Source: Candidatus Fermentibacterota bacterium
GTDB taxonomy: Bacteria > Fermentibacterota > Fermentibacteria > Fermentibacterales > JCC-6
DNA length: 35,255 nucleotides
Reading direction: 5' to 3'
NCBI GenBank assembly: GCA_030607835.1
Contig: JAUWJE010000001.1
Location: 1 to 35,255, forward strand
Shown piece after piece: positions 16,610 to 25,141 of this stretch (positions are counted from its first letter, which is position 1; each line of letters starts with the position of its first letter). The notes beneath the pieces were generated by a model. That model was not told the origin of the DNA. It did not search any database and worked only from the letters and a program-made list of their open reading frames with translations. Made by a program: the position numbers and the translations under genes.

Positions 16610-19600
16610 ATAAAAGTAAGTGAAATAGTCCGAGAGATAGAATCCTGGAGCAAAGAGAACAAGCTCTATTCAGCTCGCCCTCCGGAAGTTGGAAAAGGTT
16701 TTTCTCTACCCGCAAAATCACTGAACAAATCTGTTATCACGCCAGAAGCAAGAGACAGCATATTCAAAATAGACCTCTTCTCAAAGGACTGGCCAGAAGC
16801 GGGAGAAATTCTTGCGTACCTTCTTTCAAAAATAAAAGAAAGTGATGGTCGGATTCTTCTCGAAAATCTATCCAGTATGAATGAACCTCCTCCTGTGGAA
16901 CAGGATATGGCAACGAAATGGTTCTCCGCAGTTAGTAACCTTCCGTCTTCTGCTGTTGTTGTAGCCGTCCTCGAATTCTTCCAGTTGAGCTGGACATGGA
17001 ATCAGATAGGACCGAGTACAGGATTAACATTTAATGAATTCCTCAGCCTGTTATATCGAGTGTTTCAGGTACTTGCAGAAACGCAAGGAGATATATCTCT
17101 TGTTCGGAGCCTGATACAGATGGGTTCTAACTGGCCTGAACGTTTCGGATTTATCCTCGAGAGAACGAGAATCGGCGGAGGAAATGTCATACACGCTCTG
17201 GAGAAAGCACAGGAACTGATACCTGAAATACCACATGTTTCTGAAAATTCTCTTGTTGATTTCGCTCTGGAAACAGGATGGTATCTTCTCGGAAACGAAA
17301 GCCTCCCTGTATGGAGAGCTGTTGGTAGAAATGGAGAATCTCTTCTGAGAAAGCTGCGGGGATTTTCAATACAGATGGAGTCAATAAAGGTTCTTTCAGG
17401 ATTTCTTGGTCGACTGGAGGAGACGGATCAGCTTCAAAATCTGCTTGAAGATTCAATTCCAGATGAAATAGAAAAAATAGTCGGCTCACTCGAAGAAACC
17501 CTGCTTTCAGAAGTGCTTGAACTGCTTTCAGAGGAAGCGATCAGAGCGCTTAAAAGACGATCTGAAAGAGATATGTGCCTGGAAATCATAGGCATTCCCG
17601 CACGGGACTGTTCTCATTATGAATACGGACAAGCCATAGCCGAGATAATGTTGTTCAGGAGTAGAGGGAAAGCGGAGAGAAAGGTATTTATAGAGGTTTG
17701 TGCCTGTTGCGCGACAAACGAAAACGCCTGTCCTCTTATTGAAATCGCTAAACTGTCGGCTGAACGCAGGGAAACACCTTTTTATGATTCGATAAAGACA
17801 GAGCACTATTTTCGATTCATACCAATCGCTCTTTCGATTCTTGAGGGCAAAGAAAAATCTCCGGAATACAGGCGAGTTACTAATTCCATAGGTCGACTTA
17901 TGGATGCAATACTGAGTCAGGATGATCCAGTCATATCACTGGAATCACTTGAGAAGTTAATGGCGGAATCAGAAATCAATTTCGATAAGCTTCTTCCGGC
18001 TATGATCCTGTTGCTTCGATCAACCAATGAATCATTGAAACATGAGCACGTTATCAAGAGCGAGATATTCGTCTCGATACTTGATCTGTTTGATGAAAAT
18101 TACCGCCGAAGAATTCTTGAAGGAGAACACACAGACTGGCTTGCTCCCCTTGCTAATGGAACCATTGATTCCTGCACGAAGGTTGTTGAGGCGCTTGGGA
18201 GAATTTCAAACCGATCTCTCCGAAGTCGCTTTATGGACAAAGTGATAGCTCCTCTCTTTCAGGAGATAGGATCGGAGGAGTTAATATTTAGCGAGTTAAT
18301 CACTTCGGCCGTCTCCACATACAACAGAGATATGAATTTGGAACAGCTCAGAAATGAAGAAACAAGTATCCTTGGTCAACTATTCAGAGCAGAAGACAGG
18401 AGCAAAGCGCTTAAGGTCTCAATGAATCGACTCCTGCGGATACCTGGCATAGAGGAAAAAAGCGCAAACGATCTTATTTACTGCGCCCGTAATCTTTGTG
18501 AGACTCTTTCACAGCAGGCGGTCTGGCTGGAGAAATCAGGTCACAGGATCTTCAGCAGGTTCCTCTCAAGAGGATTGACGGCTTTTGTTAAAACTCTGGT
18601 TGAGTATCCTGAGGTTTCGGAACACCTGACAAGCGGTAACCTGATGAGAGAATTGCTGACCAGACTGATTCCTTCAAAGGAAATGGAAGACAGCAATGTA
18701 GCTCTATGGCAGCTGAAAACCGCTTCGGTGTTTTTCGGTGAGACTATTCCATACTCGGTGGAAATACTTGCAGGCCGACCTGATTTAGTTGTTTCATATC
18801 TTCGAGATATTACAGAACTTGCTGTTGGCTCGATGCATGGTGAACTTGCAGGAGCTACTTTCCTTTCCTGGATGTCGAACAGACTTGAGAAAAGACTCAT
18901 AGAAGAATATGCACGAAAACTTCATAGCAATTCAATTCTTACAGAACTGCAGAATGATATTGACGGATCACAGTTAATGAATGCCTGGAGAGGTGTTCGA
19001 AACAGCTCGTCAACAATACTGAGAGATGCAGTTGATTCACTGAAAGTTGTAACCCAGCAGATACTTCACAGAAAAATTGTAATAAGAGAAGGAAGAAAAC
19101 TAGTTGAAGGTTTTATAGAAAATGGATCTGAGGAACTTATTTCAAAAGTCTCTGTGTCTCCGGACAGAAAAGAGGTTACAGAGCTGCAAAAAATTGCGGG
19201 AGATTTCGAGCTGATAGATATTTTCAGAATCATGGAGGGAAGAGAACCGCCTGGAAAGAAAAAACAGCTTCCTGCGAACTTAGAGCAGTTTTTCTATTCG
19301 CGCGAACGTGACCGCGAGTGTCCTCCGGGAGAGAATCCCAGCAGGTACTGGAGGAGCAAAGCCTTCTCTACTCTGGAGAATGTACTTATTGACATCATTC
19401 TGCTCTATACAAGCAATGAAAGCCTATCGAAGATTGAACAGATGATGGATGATTTTATCGAGATTGTTGGTTATCTTGGTGCCGATGAAGTCTTCAGACC
19501 GGAAATAATTTTTACAGCATTGGAAAAATCCCTTTCAAAGACGGAAAGAGGAAGAAAGCTGACCGTTCAGACTGTGGAGAAAAAGCTTGAGAAAAACATT

Positions 19601-20275
19601 TACAGGCTCATGTGGCGCAGAAAAGCAACGAGCAAAACAGCCGAATCTGTAAGAGGATTGATTCCGGAGAAAAAAATAACCAACATGCTTTTTGATAGAA
19701 TTACCAGAGAAAATACATCAAGAGAACAGATTCTCTTCACAAAGAAATACGCAAGAATATTCGCATCGATTGAAAGCATAATCATGAAGCACAAGGACTC
19801 GGAGATACAATCTGCCAGATCGGTTCTTCAACATATCTGGATATTTAATTCGGAAGCGGTCAGACCCTCTTCAACGGTCGAAACCGCAAGAGACGCAGTA
19901 GAAACAATAACCCAGTTCTTCCTCGAAATAGGAGCCAGAACAGGGGCTGTAACCGCGCTTGAAGCCGGTACGATAAGCCTGGGCATGAGACGTAAATACA
20001 GAGATAACGCCAACACAGTTGCCATACTGATCAGATGGACGCAGGACTCATCCAGGGGAGACCTTCTTGCGCTTGTTGAAGCGCACCACCCTCTTCTTGA
20101 AGCAGTAAGCCGAGACAGCGAATTGATTCAGCTTATTGATGATATGTGGGATGACGGTAAGGCACGGTTATACATCAGGTCACTCGCGGATCGACCGGAC
20201 AGACTGAAAGACCGTTTGCTTCATCATATCGGAATGAAGTCCAAATGGAACATCAATGGCATCAGATATGTCTGA
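16610..20275 (+). CDS. Very large uncharacterised helical protein downstream of gyrA
   Basis: I do not recognise this protein. From the first ATG (16877) it has 1132 residues, but the frame is open back to the end of gyrA, and GAGGAG at 16599-16604 is followed five bases later by ATA AAA GTA AGT GAA (16610), a plausible start if ATA is used; the ATG at 16877 has no ribosome binding site. The longer form has 1221 residues. The sequence is almost all amphipathic helix, rich in Glu, Leu, Arg and Ser, with no signal peptide, membrane segment, P-loop or other catalytic motif that I can see, suggesting a HEAT/ARM-like solenoid. One Cys cluster (CACCATNENACP) lies near residue 274 of the short form. 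It overlaps the asparaginase gene by 20 bases and is probably cotranscribed with gyrA. Confidence 0.75.
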   Translation: MKVSEIVREIESWSKENKLYSARPPEVGKGFSLPAKSLNKSVITPEARDSIFKIDLFSKDWPEAGEILAYLLSKIKESDGRILLENLSSMNEPPPVEQDMATKWFSAVSNLPSSAVVVAVLEFFQLSWTWNQIGPSTGLTFNEFLSLLYRVFQVLAETQGDISLVRSLIQMGSNWPERFGFILERTRIGGGNVIHALEKAQELIPEIPHVSENSLVDFALETGWYLLGNESLPVWRAVGRNGESLLRKLRGFSIQMESIKVLSGFLGRLEETDQLQNLLEDSIPDEIEKIVGSLEETLLSEVLELLSEEAIRALKRRSERDMCLEIIGIPARDCSHYEYGQAIAEIMLFRSRGKAERKVFIEVCACCATNENACPLIEIAKLSAERRETPFYDSIKTEHYFRFIPIALSILEGKEKSPEYRRVTNSIGRLMDAILSQDDPVISLESLEKLMAESEINFDKLLPAMILLLRSTNESLKHEHVIKSEIFVSILDLFDENYRRRILEGEHTDWLAPLANGTIDSCTKVVEALGRISNRSLRSRFMDKVIAPLFQEIGSEELIFSELITSAVSTYNRDMNLEQLRNEETSILGQLFRAEDRSKALKVSMNRLLRIPGIEEKSANDLIYCARNLCETLSQQAVWLEKSGHRIFSRFLSRGLTAFVKTLVEYPEVSEHLTSGNLMRELLTRLIPSKEMEDSNVALWQLKTASVFFGETIPYSVEILAGRPDLVVSYLRDITELAVGSMHGELAGATFLSWMSNRLEKRLIEEYARKLHSNSILTELQNDIDGSQLMNAWRGVRNSSSTILRDAVDSLKVVTQQILHRKIVIREGRKLVEGFIENGSEELISKVSVSPDRKEVTELQKIAGDFELIDIFRIMEGREPPGKKKQLPANLEQFFYSRERDRECPPGENPSRYWRSKAFSTLENVLIDIILLYTSNESLSKIEQMMDDFIEIVGYLGADEVFRPEIIFTALEKSLSKTERGRKLTVQTVEKKLEKNIYRLMWRRKATSKTAESVRGLIPEKKITNMLFDRITRENTSREQILFTKKYARIFASIESIIMKHKDSEIQSARSVLQHIWIFNSEAVRPSSTVETARDAVETITQFFLEIGARTGAVTALEAGTISLGMRRKYRDNANTVAILIRWTQDSSRGDLLALVEAHHPLLEAVSRDSELIQLIDDMWDDGKARLYIRSLADRPDRLKDRLLHHIGMKSKWNINGIRYV

Positions 20276-21269
20276 CCACATTGAATCTCCAGTTAAAGAA
20301 ATAGCTCTTGTTTCTACTGGAGGTACTATTGAAATGATGACCGGTAGAAGAGGACTGGTTATTACAGACGGCATTAATCAGTATCTACTTGATGGAGACG
20401 TTATTCCTGCCAATATCAATGTCACAAAAATTGAATTCAGCAGTGTTCCCAGTCCACATATTACTCCTGCTAGAATGAGAGAACTCTGTCTCAGGCTTGA
20501 AGAGCTTGCAGCCTGCGGAAAATATGATGGAATTGTCGTAACTCACGGAACAGATACACTGGAAGAAAGCGCTTTTCTTGCGGATATATATTTGAATGAA
20601 CAGGTGCCAGTTGTCTTTACAGCAGCAATGCGAAGTTATGCTGAGATGGGAGTTGATGGACCGAGAAACCTTAGAGGGGCTTTGCTTGTTGCTGCAAATC
20701 CTGAAGTTCATAAGTTGGGAGTTACAGTAGTTCTTAACGACGAGATTCACGCCGCAGGAAGGGTCACTAAGACGTATACAAGTAATGTAAGCAGCTTTGC
20801 GTCACCAGGCTATGGCCCTCTTGGCTTTGTGGATCAGGATAGGATTCTTCTGCAGAGAATGCCTTTATGGAGACTTCATCTGCCGCCCGGAGAACTTATT
20901 ATGAACAGAAGAATAGGGCTTGTCAGAATAGCGTCTGGTTTTGGCGCAAGAGAAATCAGATTCAGTGCGGATTGTGAAGACCCTGGGCTGGTAATAGAGG
21001 CATTCGGACGGGGTAATGTTCCGGTAGATGTTGCGCTCGCGATTGAATATGCGGTAAACAAAGGCACAATAGTCTGTGTATCAAGCAGATGTTACATTGG
21101 AAGAGTGCTTGGTGTTTACAACTATTCAGGGGGTGGTGTTGATCTGGAGCAGAAAGGTGCAATCTTTGCAGGAGATATTCAGGGACACAAGCTGAGATTG
21201 CTGCTTATGGCATGTGTTGGCATGAAGTGCGACAGTCAGGAAATCAGAGAACTGCTTAAGGGACTTTGA
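20256..21269 (+). CDS. L-asparaginase, bacterial type (N-terminal nucleophile Thr)
   Basis: Hydrolyses asparagine to aspartate and ammonia. Both family signatures are present: STGGTIEMM with nucleophile Thr21 or its neighbour at 20-28, and THGTDTLEESAF from residue 96 with the Thr-Asp-Lys-type triad region. Other conserved blocks are VVFTAAMR, DGPRNLRGALLVA and VLNDEIHAAGRVTKT. The 337-residue length fits the cytoplasmic type I group and there is no signal peptide. Start is either ATG 20256 or ATG 20268; both lie at the end of the preceding large gene, so translation is probably coupled. A glutaminase side activity or Glu-tRNAGln amidotransferase (GatD) role is less likely, since no gatE neighbour exists. 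Confidence 0.9.
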   Translation: MASDMSDHIESPVKEIALVSTGGTIEMMTGRRGLVITDGINQYLLDGDVIPANINVTKIEFSSVPSPHITPARMRELCLRLEELAACGKYDGIVVTHGTDTLEESAFLADIYLNEQVPVVFTAAMRSYAEMGVDGPRNLRGALLVAANPEVHKLGVTVVLNDEIHAAGRVTKTYTSNVSSFASPGYGPLGFVDQDRILLQRMPLWRLHLPPGELIMNRRIGLVRIASGFGAREIRFSADCEDPGLVIEAFGRGNVPVDVALAIEYAVNKGTIVCVSSRCYIGRVLGVYNYSGGGVDLEQKGAIFAGDIQGHKLRLLLMACVGMKCDSQEIRELLKGL

Positions 21270-21347
21270 CAGTGCCGGACTTTATTGACAAACAAGAACT
21301 CATAGGTTTAGTTTACCGCATGCGGCGGAGGAACAGGCTGGTTTTAT

Positions 21348-21695
21348 ATGCCTGAGAAGGGTTTTACTGCGACTTTCATTTCTAATTCGGGTAAAACACA
21401 CCATCAGTTCAATATAAGCGGGTGGAAGCTTCATCTGAGCAGGGTAATACTGGCGCTATTTGTGCTTATTGTGTCTGCCGCGGTAGTAATTGTTGCTTTA
21501 GGGTTGATTGAGACTGGAGAAACAGACAGACTCAGAGAAGAAATTTCCAGTCTGCAGGATTCCCTTGTAATAAGGCGGAATATTGAAGCACGCCTGGAGA
21601 ATATTGAAGAGAATCTTGAACAGTTAGGAAGTTTCAGACAACGAATCGAAAACATCGCGGGTATTATTTCACCGCAGTTGGATTCTCCAGAGTAA
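21348..21695 (+). CDS. Membrane-anchored coiled-coil protein, M23-peptidase-like N-terminus without peptidase
   Basis: The 115-residue product has a cytoplasmic N-terminus (1-32, with FTATFISNSGKTHHQFNIS), one membrane segment (about 33-53, VILALFVLIVSAAVVIVALG) and a periplasmic coiled coil (about 56-107). This is the architecture of the first third of M23 (LytM/LmdC-like) peptidases, which begin with a similar short cytoplasmic beta-like segment, but the gene ends before any catalytic domain. A bactofilin gene follows after 38 bases. In known pairs such as LmdC-BacA the cytoplasmic tail of the peptidase binds the bactofilin, so this protein may be a stand-alone bactofilin membrane anchor (inference). 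GGAGG lies 16 bases before the ATG, rather far. Confidence 0.75.
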   Translation: MPEKGFTATFISNSGKTHHQFNISGWKLHLSRVILALFVLIVSAAVVIVALGLIETGETDRLREEISSLQDSLVIRRNIEARLENIEENLEQLGSFRQRIENIAGIISPQLDSPE

Positions 21696-21733
21696 TAATG
21701 CGATAGAGAATAAGAAAAGAGGAAACAGGAATC

Positions 21734-22090
21734 ATGTCCAAAAAGGAGTTTTCGTCCACCATGGATTCCATTCTTGGATCCGGCAGCACTTGCAGGGGTT
21801 CACTGAAAGTAGAGGGAGGGCTCAGAATAGATGGTACCGTGGACGGAGAAGTTATAGTATCCGGTACTCTGACTGTAGGTCGAGAAGGATTAATTTCAGG
21901 TGATGTAACGGTGAACCAGGCGATTGTTGGCGGAACAATACAGGGAACAGTGAGAGCTGAGCAGCAGCTTGAGCTTCAAAGTGGATCCAGGCTTGAGGGA
22001 GATATTTTTACACGCTCTCTTGTCATTGAAGATGGCGTCTTCTTCGAGGGTAGTTGCAAAATGAGCCATGGCAACGAGTCAGGGTCTTGA
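21734..22090 (+). CDS. Bactofilin
   Basis: Bactofilins polymerise without nucleotide into beta-helical filaments on the inner membrane and organise cell-wall enzymes, curvature or chromosome segregation. The 118-residue product has a short unstructured N-terminus, then a right-handed beta-helix repeat visible as recurring G-x-[IVL]-x-G-x-V steps: RIDGTVDGEVIVSGTLTVG, GLISGDVTVNQAIVGGTIQG, SGSRLEGDIFT. The short polar tail is typical. The ATG at 21734 has AGAGGAAA upstream. Its neighbour looks like its membrane partner. Confidence 0.92.
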   Translation: MSKKEFSSTMDSILGSGSTCRGSLKVEGGLRIDGTVDGEVIVSGTLTVGREGLISGDVTVNQAIVGGTIQGTVRAEQQLELQSGSRLEGDIFTRSLVIEDGVFFEGSCKMSHGNESGS

Positions 22091-22196
22091 TGTGGAAAAT
22101 GTGGAAAAGATTGCTAAACTGTGGAAAACTACCTAACTATATGATATTCAAAAGCATACATAATCACTTAAAGTAGTTTCATAAGTTGTATCCACA
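22091..22196. promoter_or_regulatory. Cluster of DnaA-box-like repeats before the V-ATPase operon
   Basis: Three identical TGTGGAAAA 9-mers (reverse of TTTTCCACA) at 22091-22099, 22100-22108 and 22120-22128, the first two abutting, then an AT-rich stretch (about 22129-22187), then GTATCCACA at 22188-22196 on the other strand. The same TTTTCCACA form occurs twice next to dnaA. A perfect TTATCCACA (reverse) also lies at 22464-22472 inside the first ATPase gene. It begins at the bactofilin stop. Confidence 0.6.
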
Positions 22197-22293
22197 ACAG
22201 ACACTGTCATGGAGGTATAGCGCTGTTCCCGGTTGTTTCAATGCCTGGAAGACCGATGTTCCCAAGTTGATTAATCGAAAGGCTGGTATTCAA

Positions 22294-22614
22294 ATGGCGA
22301 AGCTCGACATACTCCGCGAGGGCGAGAAGCAGGCCAGACAGGTACTGGAGAACGCTAAAAAAGATGCCCGGCGGATAACACAGAGCATTCCAGAGATGAT
22401 TGAGGAATTGAAACGGAAGAATGACGATTATCTTGGAAAAGTTGCGACCGAAGCTGAAACGGCTGTGGATAAGATTGTAATTCAGCTGAAAGAAAAGCTC
22501 GAAGGAAAGACAGACAGGAAGCTCGAATTACTGTCGGAGTATACCGTGAATCTTGAGAAGACCGCAACTGAGAGTCTTCGTGAACACATACTCAGGGGCG
22601 GGAAAGAGGACTGA
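22294..22614 (+). CDS. atpH: V/A-type ATPase peripheral-stalk subunit H (G)
   Basis: Small helical stalk protein that pairs with subunit E to hold the catalytic head. The 106-residue product is one long Lys/Glu/Ala-rich coiled coil beginning MAKLDILREGEKQARQVLEN, with the AKKDARRI segment typical of AhaH/subunit G. The open frame reaches back to a TTG at 22186, but ATG 22294 is chosen because the family starts there and AAAGG precedes it. It opens the operon, and its stop overlaps the next start (TGATG). The 93 bases between the box cluster and this gene hold nothing else I can identify. Confidence 0.8.
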   Translation: MAKLDILREGEKQARQVLENAKKDARRITQSIPEMIEELKRKNDDYLGKVATEAETAVDKIVIQLKEKLEGKTDRKLELLSEYTVNLEKTATESLREHILRGGKED

Positions 22615-24650
22615 TGAGCCTTGATGCGATATCGAAGATAGAGGTTCTATGTCATGCTCAAACCCGTGAGAAAGTCCTTGAGAAGATAGAGTCCTCCGGA
22701 AAAGTCCACCTGATAAATATGTCGGAAATTGAGCAGTCGGAAGACATGAGATTTCTCAAACCCGCGACGTTGAATACCGATGACCTTTCCGATAAGATAT
22801 CGAGTCTGAAGAAGGCAATTCAATTTCTCGAAGACGAAGCAGCCGGAGAGATGAATCAACAGCCTTCAATACCACCATCCCTTTCTGAAAAAGAGCTAAT
22901 GGCGCTGTCAGAAGACGAGAATCTTCTGGAGAAAGCTCGAAGAGCATGGTTTATAGCAATCCGGAAAGCCAAGCTTGAAGGCACGGAAAAGGAACTTGAA
23001 CAGGAGAGAAATTTTCTTATTGAATGGGAAGGACTGCCGGTTCCATTTGAAGATCTTAGAAAGAGTGAATCTTACCTGCTTGTTGCAGGCACTATTGAAA
23101 AAGAAGGAATTCAGCAATTGCATGAACTGGTAAATGAGAATCCTCTTTTTCATCTTGAAGTAATTCAGAAGAAAAAAAAGCTCGAGCGGGTTATCGCGGT
23201 CTTTCACGAATCCGTATCCAGAGAAGTATTGCAGTCTCTCGGAGAACTTGGATTCTCTCAACAGGACTTCGGATCCAGACAGGGGATGGTGAAAGACAAC
23301 CTGAAAGAAATCTGTCGTGAGCAGAAACTTGTTGACAGCAAAATGAGATCGCTACATGAAGAAGCTGTGAAACTGTCTGCGGAGATGAAACGATTCCGAA
23401 TTCTTCTTGACGCTGCTGGGCTGCTTCTTGAAAGGCTGAATGCAACAAGAACAGCGCGCGCCAGTACCAGTGTATTCATGTTCAGAGCATGGAAACGCAC
23501 AAGAGATCTCCGCAGCTTGAGAAAGAACCTTGCGCAGCTGGGAGAAGTGGCTGTTGAGGAAATTGAACCTGAGAAAGACGAGACCCCTCCTTCTCCAATA
23601 ACTGAAACCACAGCGGCTTCACCATATACGCTATTAACGGATATGTACGGTCAGCCCACGAGAAGAGATCCCGACCCGACGCCCCTGATAGCACCTTTTT
23701 ACGCCCTTTTCTTCGGTATCTGTATCGGTGATGCGGGATACGGAATAGCTCTTGCTCTTGGATCCGCATTAGGCTGGTATCTTGTGCGCAGAAGACACGG
23801 AAATCCAAGGTTATTCCAACTTCTGTTCCAGGGGGGATTAGCGAGTATTCTGGTCGGAATCTTCCTCGGAGGCTGGTTCGGAATTTCCTTTGACAGTCTT
23901 CCAGGTTTTCTTCAGGCTCCGGCCCTGATGCTTAATAAGCTTGTGCCCGGATATCAGGTGGGTGAGGCCGGACAGGAAGGTTTCGGAGTATCGAAGCAAT
24001 TTCTCTATTTAACACTTGCTCTGGGGCTGGTGCAGCTCACGGCGGGCATAGTTATCAATCTAAGGAAACGCTGGAGAGCAGGAGAGAAATTCGCAGCCGT
24101 TGTAGATCAATCCGGATGGTTGCTTGCCACTGCAGGCCTGTTCCCATGGCTGTTCAATCATTACCTGCTCAACGGTTCTCTCTATAACGTTAATGGACCG
24201 CTTGATAAAGTATTTACCACGATGCTTGCCGCAGGTGCTTTGCTCATATTCATAATGGGAGGAAGGGAAGCAAAGGGATTCGGAAAGATCGGAACTGGAG
24301 CTTATGCCCTGTACGGCATAGTGAATCTTCTCGGAGACGTACTATCGTATTCAAGACTGTTTGCCCTTGCCCTTTCGAGCGCAATAATCGCTCAGGTGAT
24401 AAATCAGATGGCCGGAATGCTGGTCAACGAACTTGGAATACCGGTAGTCGGAGTAATTCTGGCCATAATGGTTGTTGTCGCTGGGCATATCTTTAACATG
24501 GCAATGGCAGCTTTAAGCGGTTTTATTCATACGGCAAGGCTGCAATTTGTAGAATTCTTCGGGAAATTCTACGATGGTACAGGAGTACCGTTCAAACCGC
24601 TGAGATATGAACCGAAATTTGTGCATATTGAGAGAGAAAATAGTAAATAA
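22614..24650 (+). CDS. atpI: V/A-type ATPase membrane subunit I (a)
   Basis: Stator subunit forming the ion half-channels next to the K ring. The 678-residue product has a soluble N-terminal arm (1 to about 350) with coiled coils, then a C-terminal membrane domain of several segments beginning TPLIAPFYALFFGICIGDAG near 352. The conserved sequence GDAGYG, the LGDVLSYSRLFALALSSAI helix, which carries the essential Arg, and GHIFNMAMAALSGFIHTARL followed by FFGKFYDGTG mark the family. Translation is coupled to the H subunit. Confidence 0.94.
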   Translation: MSLDAISKIEVLCHAQTREKVLEKIESSGKVHLINMSEIEQSEDMRFLKPATLNTDDLSDKISSLKKAIQFLEDEAAGEMNQQPSIPPSLSEKELMALSEDENLLEKARRAWFIAIRKAKLEGTEKELEQERNFLIEWEGLPVPFEDLRKSESYLLVAGTIEKEGIQQLHELVNENPLFHLEVIQKKKKLERVIAVFHESVSREVLQSLGELGFSQQDFGSRQGMVKDNLKEICREQKLVDSKMRSLHEEAVKLSAEMKRFRILLDAAGLLLERLNATRTARASTSVFMFRAWKRTRDLRSLRKNLAQLGEVAVEEIEPEKDETPPSPITETTAASPYTLLTDMYGQPTRRDPDPTPLIAPFYALFFGICIGDAGYGIALALGSALGWYLVRRRHGNPRLFQLLFQGGLASILVGIFLGGWFGISFDSLPGFLQAPALMLNKLVPGYQVGEAGQEGFGVSKQFLYLTLALGLVQLTAGIVINLRKRWRAGEKFAAVVDQSGWLLATAGLFPWLFNHYLLNGSLYNVNGPLDKVFTTMLAAGALLIFIMGGREAKGFGKIGTGAYALYGIVNLLGDVLSYSRLFALALSSAIIAQVINQMAGMLVNELGIPVVGVILAIMVVVAGHIFNMAMAALSGFIHTARLQFVEFFGKFYDGTGVPFKPLRYEPKFVHIERENSK

Positions 24651-24684
24651 TACTCTTTCCGTTTAAAGAGAAAGGAGATATTGA

Positions 24685-25134
24685 GTGGAACAACTAGTTG
24701 CATATATGGGAATAGCTCTTGCCTGCGCACTTGCTGGAATCGGTTCGGCTGTGGGAGTAGGTATTGCGGCTCAGGCAGCTACAGGAGTTATGAGCGTTGA
24801 TCCCGGCAAATTCGGGAAACTGCTGCTTCTTTCAGCTCTGCCTGGAACACAGGGCATATACGGCTTTGTAATCGCATTCCTGCTACTCGGGAAAATGCCC
24901 CTGGTAACAAGCATGCCTGTTGCCTGGCAGGTATTCACGGCAGGTCTGCCGATAGCACTTGCCGGCCTGTTTTCAGGTATCCATCAAGGAAAAGTCTGTG
25001 CTGGCGGCGCCATGATGACGGCCAAACAGCCTGATGATTCAGCAAAATCGCTTATACTCGCGGTTTTTGTTGAATTCTACGCGATTCTTGGATTCCTTGT
25101 ATCATTCCTCATGCTGCAGGGTATTGGAGGGTAA
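24685..25134 (+). CDS. atpK: V-type ATPase K subunit (16-kDa proteolipid rotor ring)
   Basis: Rotor ring subunit, 149 residues in two fused hairpins (four membrane segments), as in V-type rather than F-type rings. The residues that bind sodium in Enterococcus hirae NtpK (Leu61, Thr64, Gln65, Gln110, Glu139) all have counterparts here: Leu52, Thr55 and Gln56 in LPGTQGIYGF, Gln101 in GIHQGKV, and Glu130 in VFVEFYAILGF. The first hairpin has Gln in place of a carboxylate, so there is one ion site per double hairpin. Start is GTG at 24685 with AAAGGAG nine bases upstream. Confidence 0.95.
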   Translation: MEQLVAYMGIALACALAGIGSAVGVGIAAQAATGVMSVDPGKFGKLLLLSALPGTQGIYGFVIAFLLLGKMPLVTSMPVAWQVFTAGLPIALAGLFSGIHQGKVCAGGAMMTAKQPDDSAKSLILAVFVEFYAILGFLVSFLMLQGIGG

Positions 25135-25141
25135 TCAGAAG

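Noticed and set aside
22186..22293. Upstream extension of the subunit H gene from a TTG at 22186
   Set aside because: The extra 36 residues do not resemble the stalk family, whose N-terminus matches MAKLDILREG at 22294; the TTG lies at the last DnaA-box-like site.
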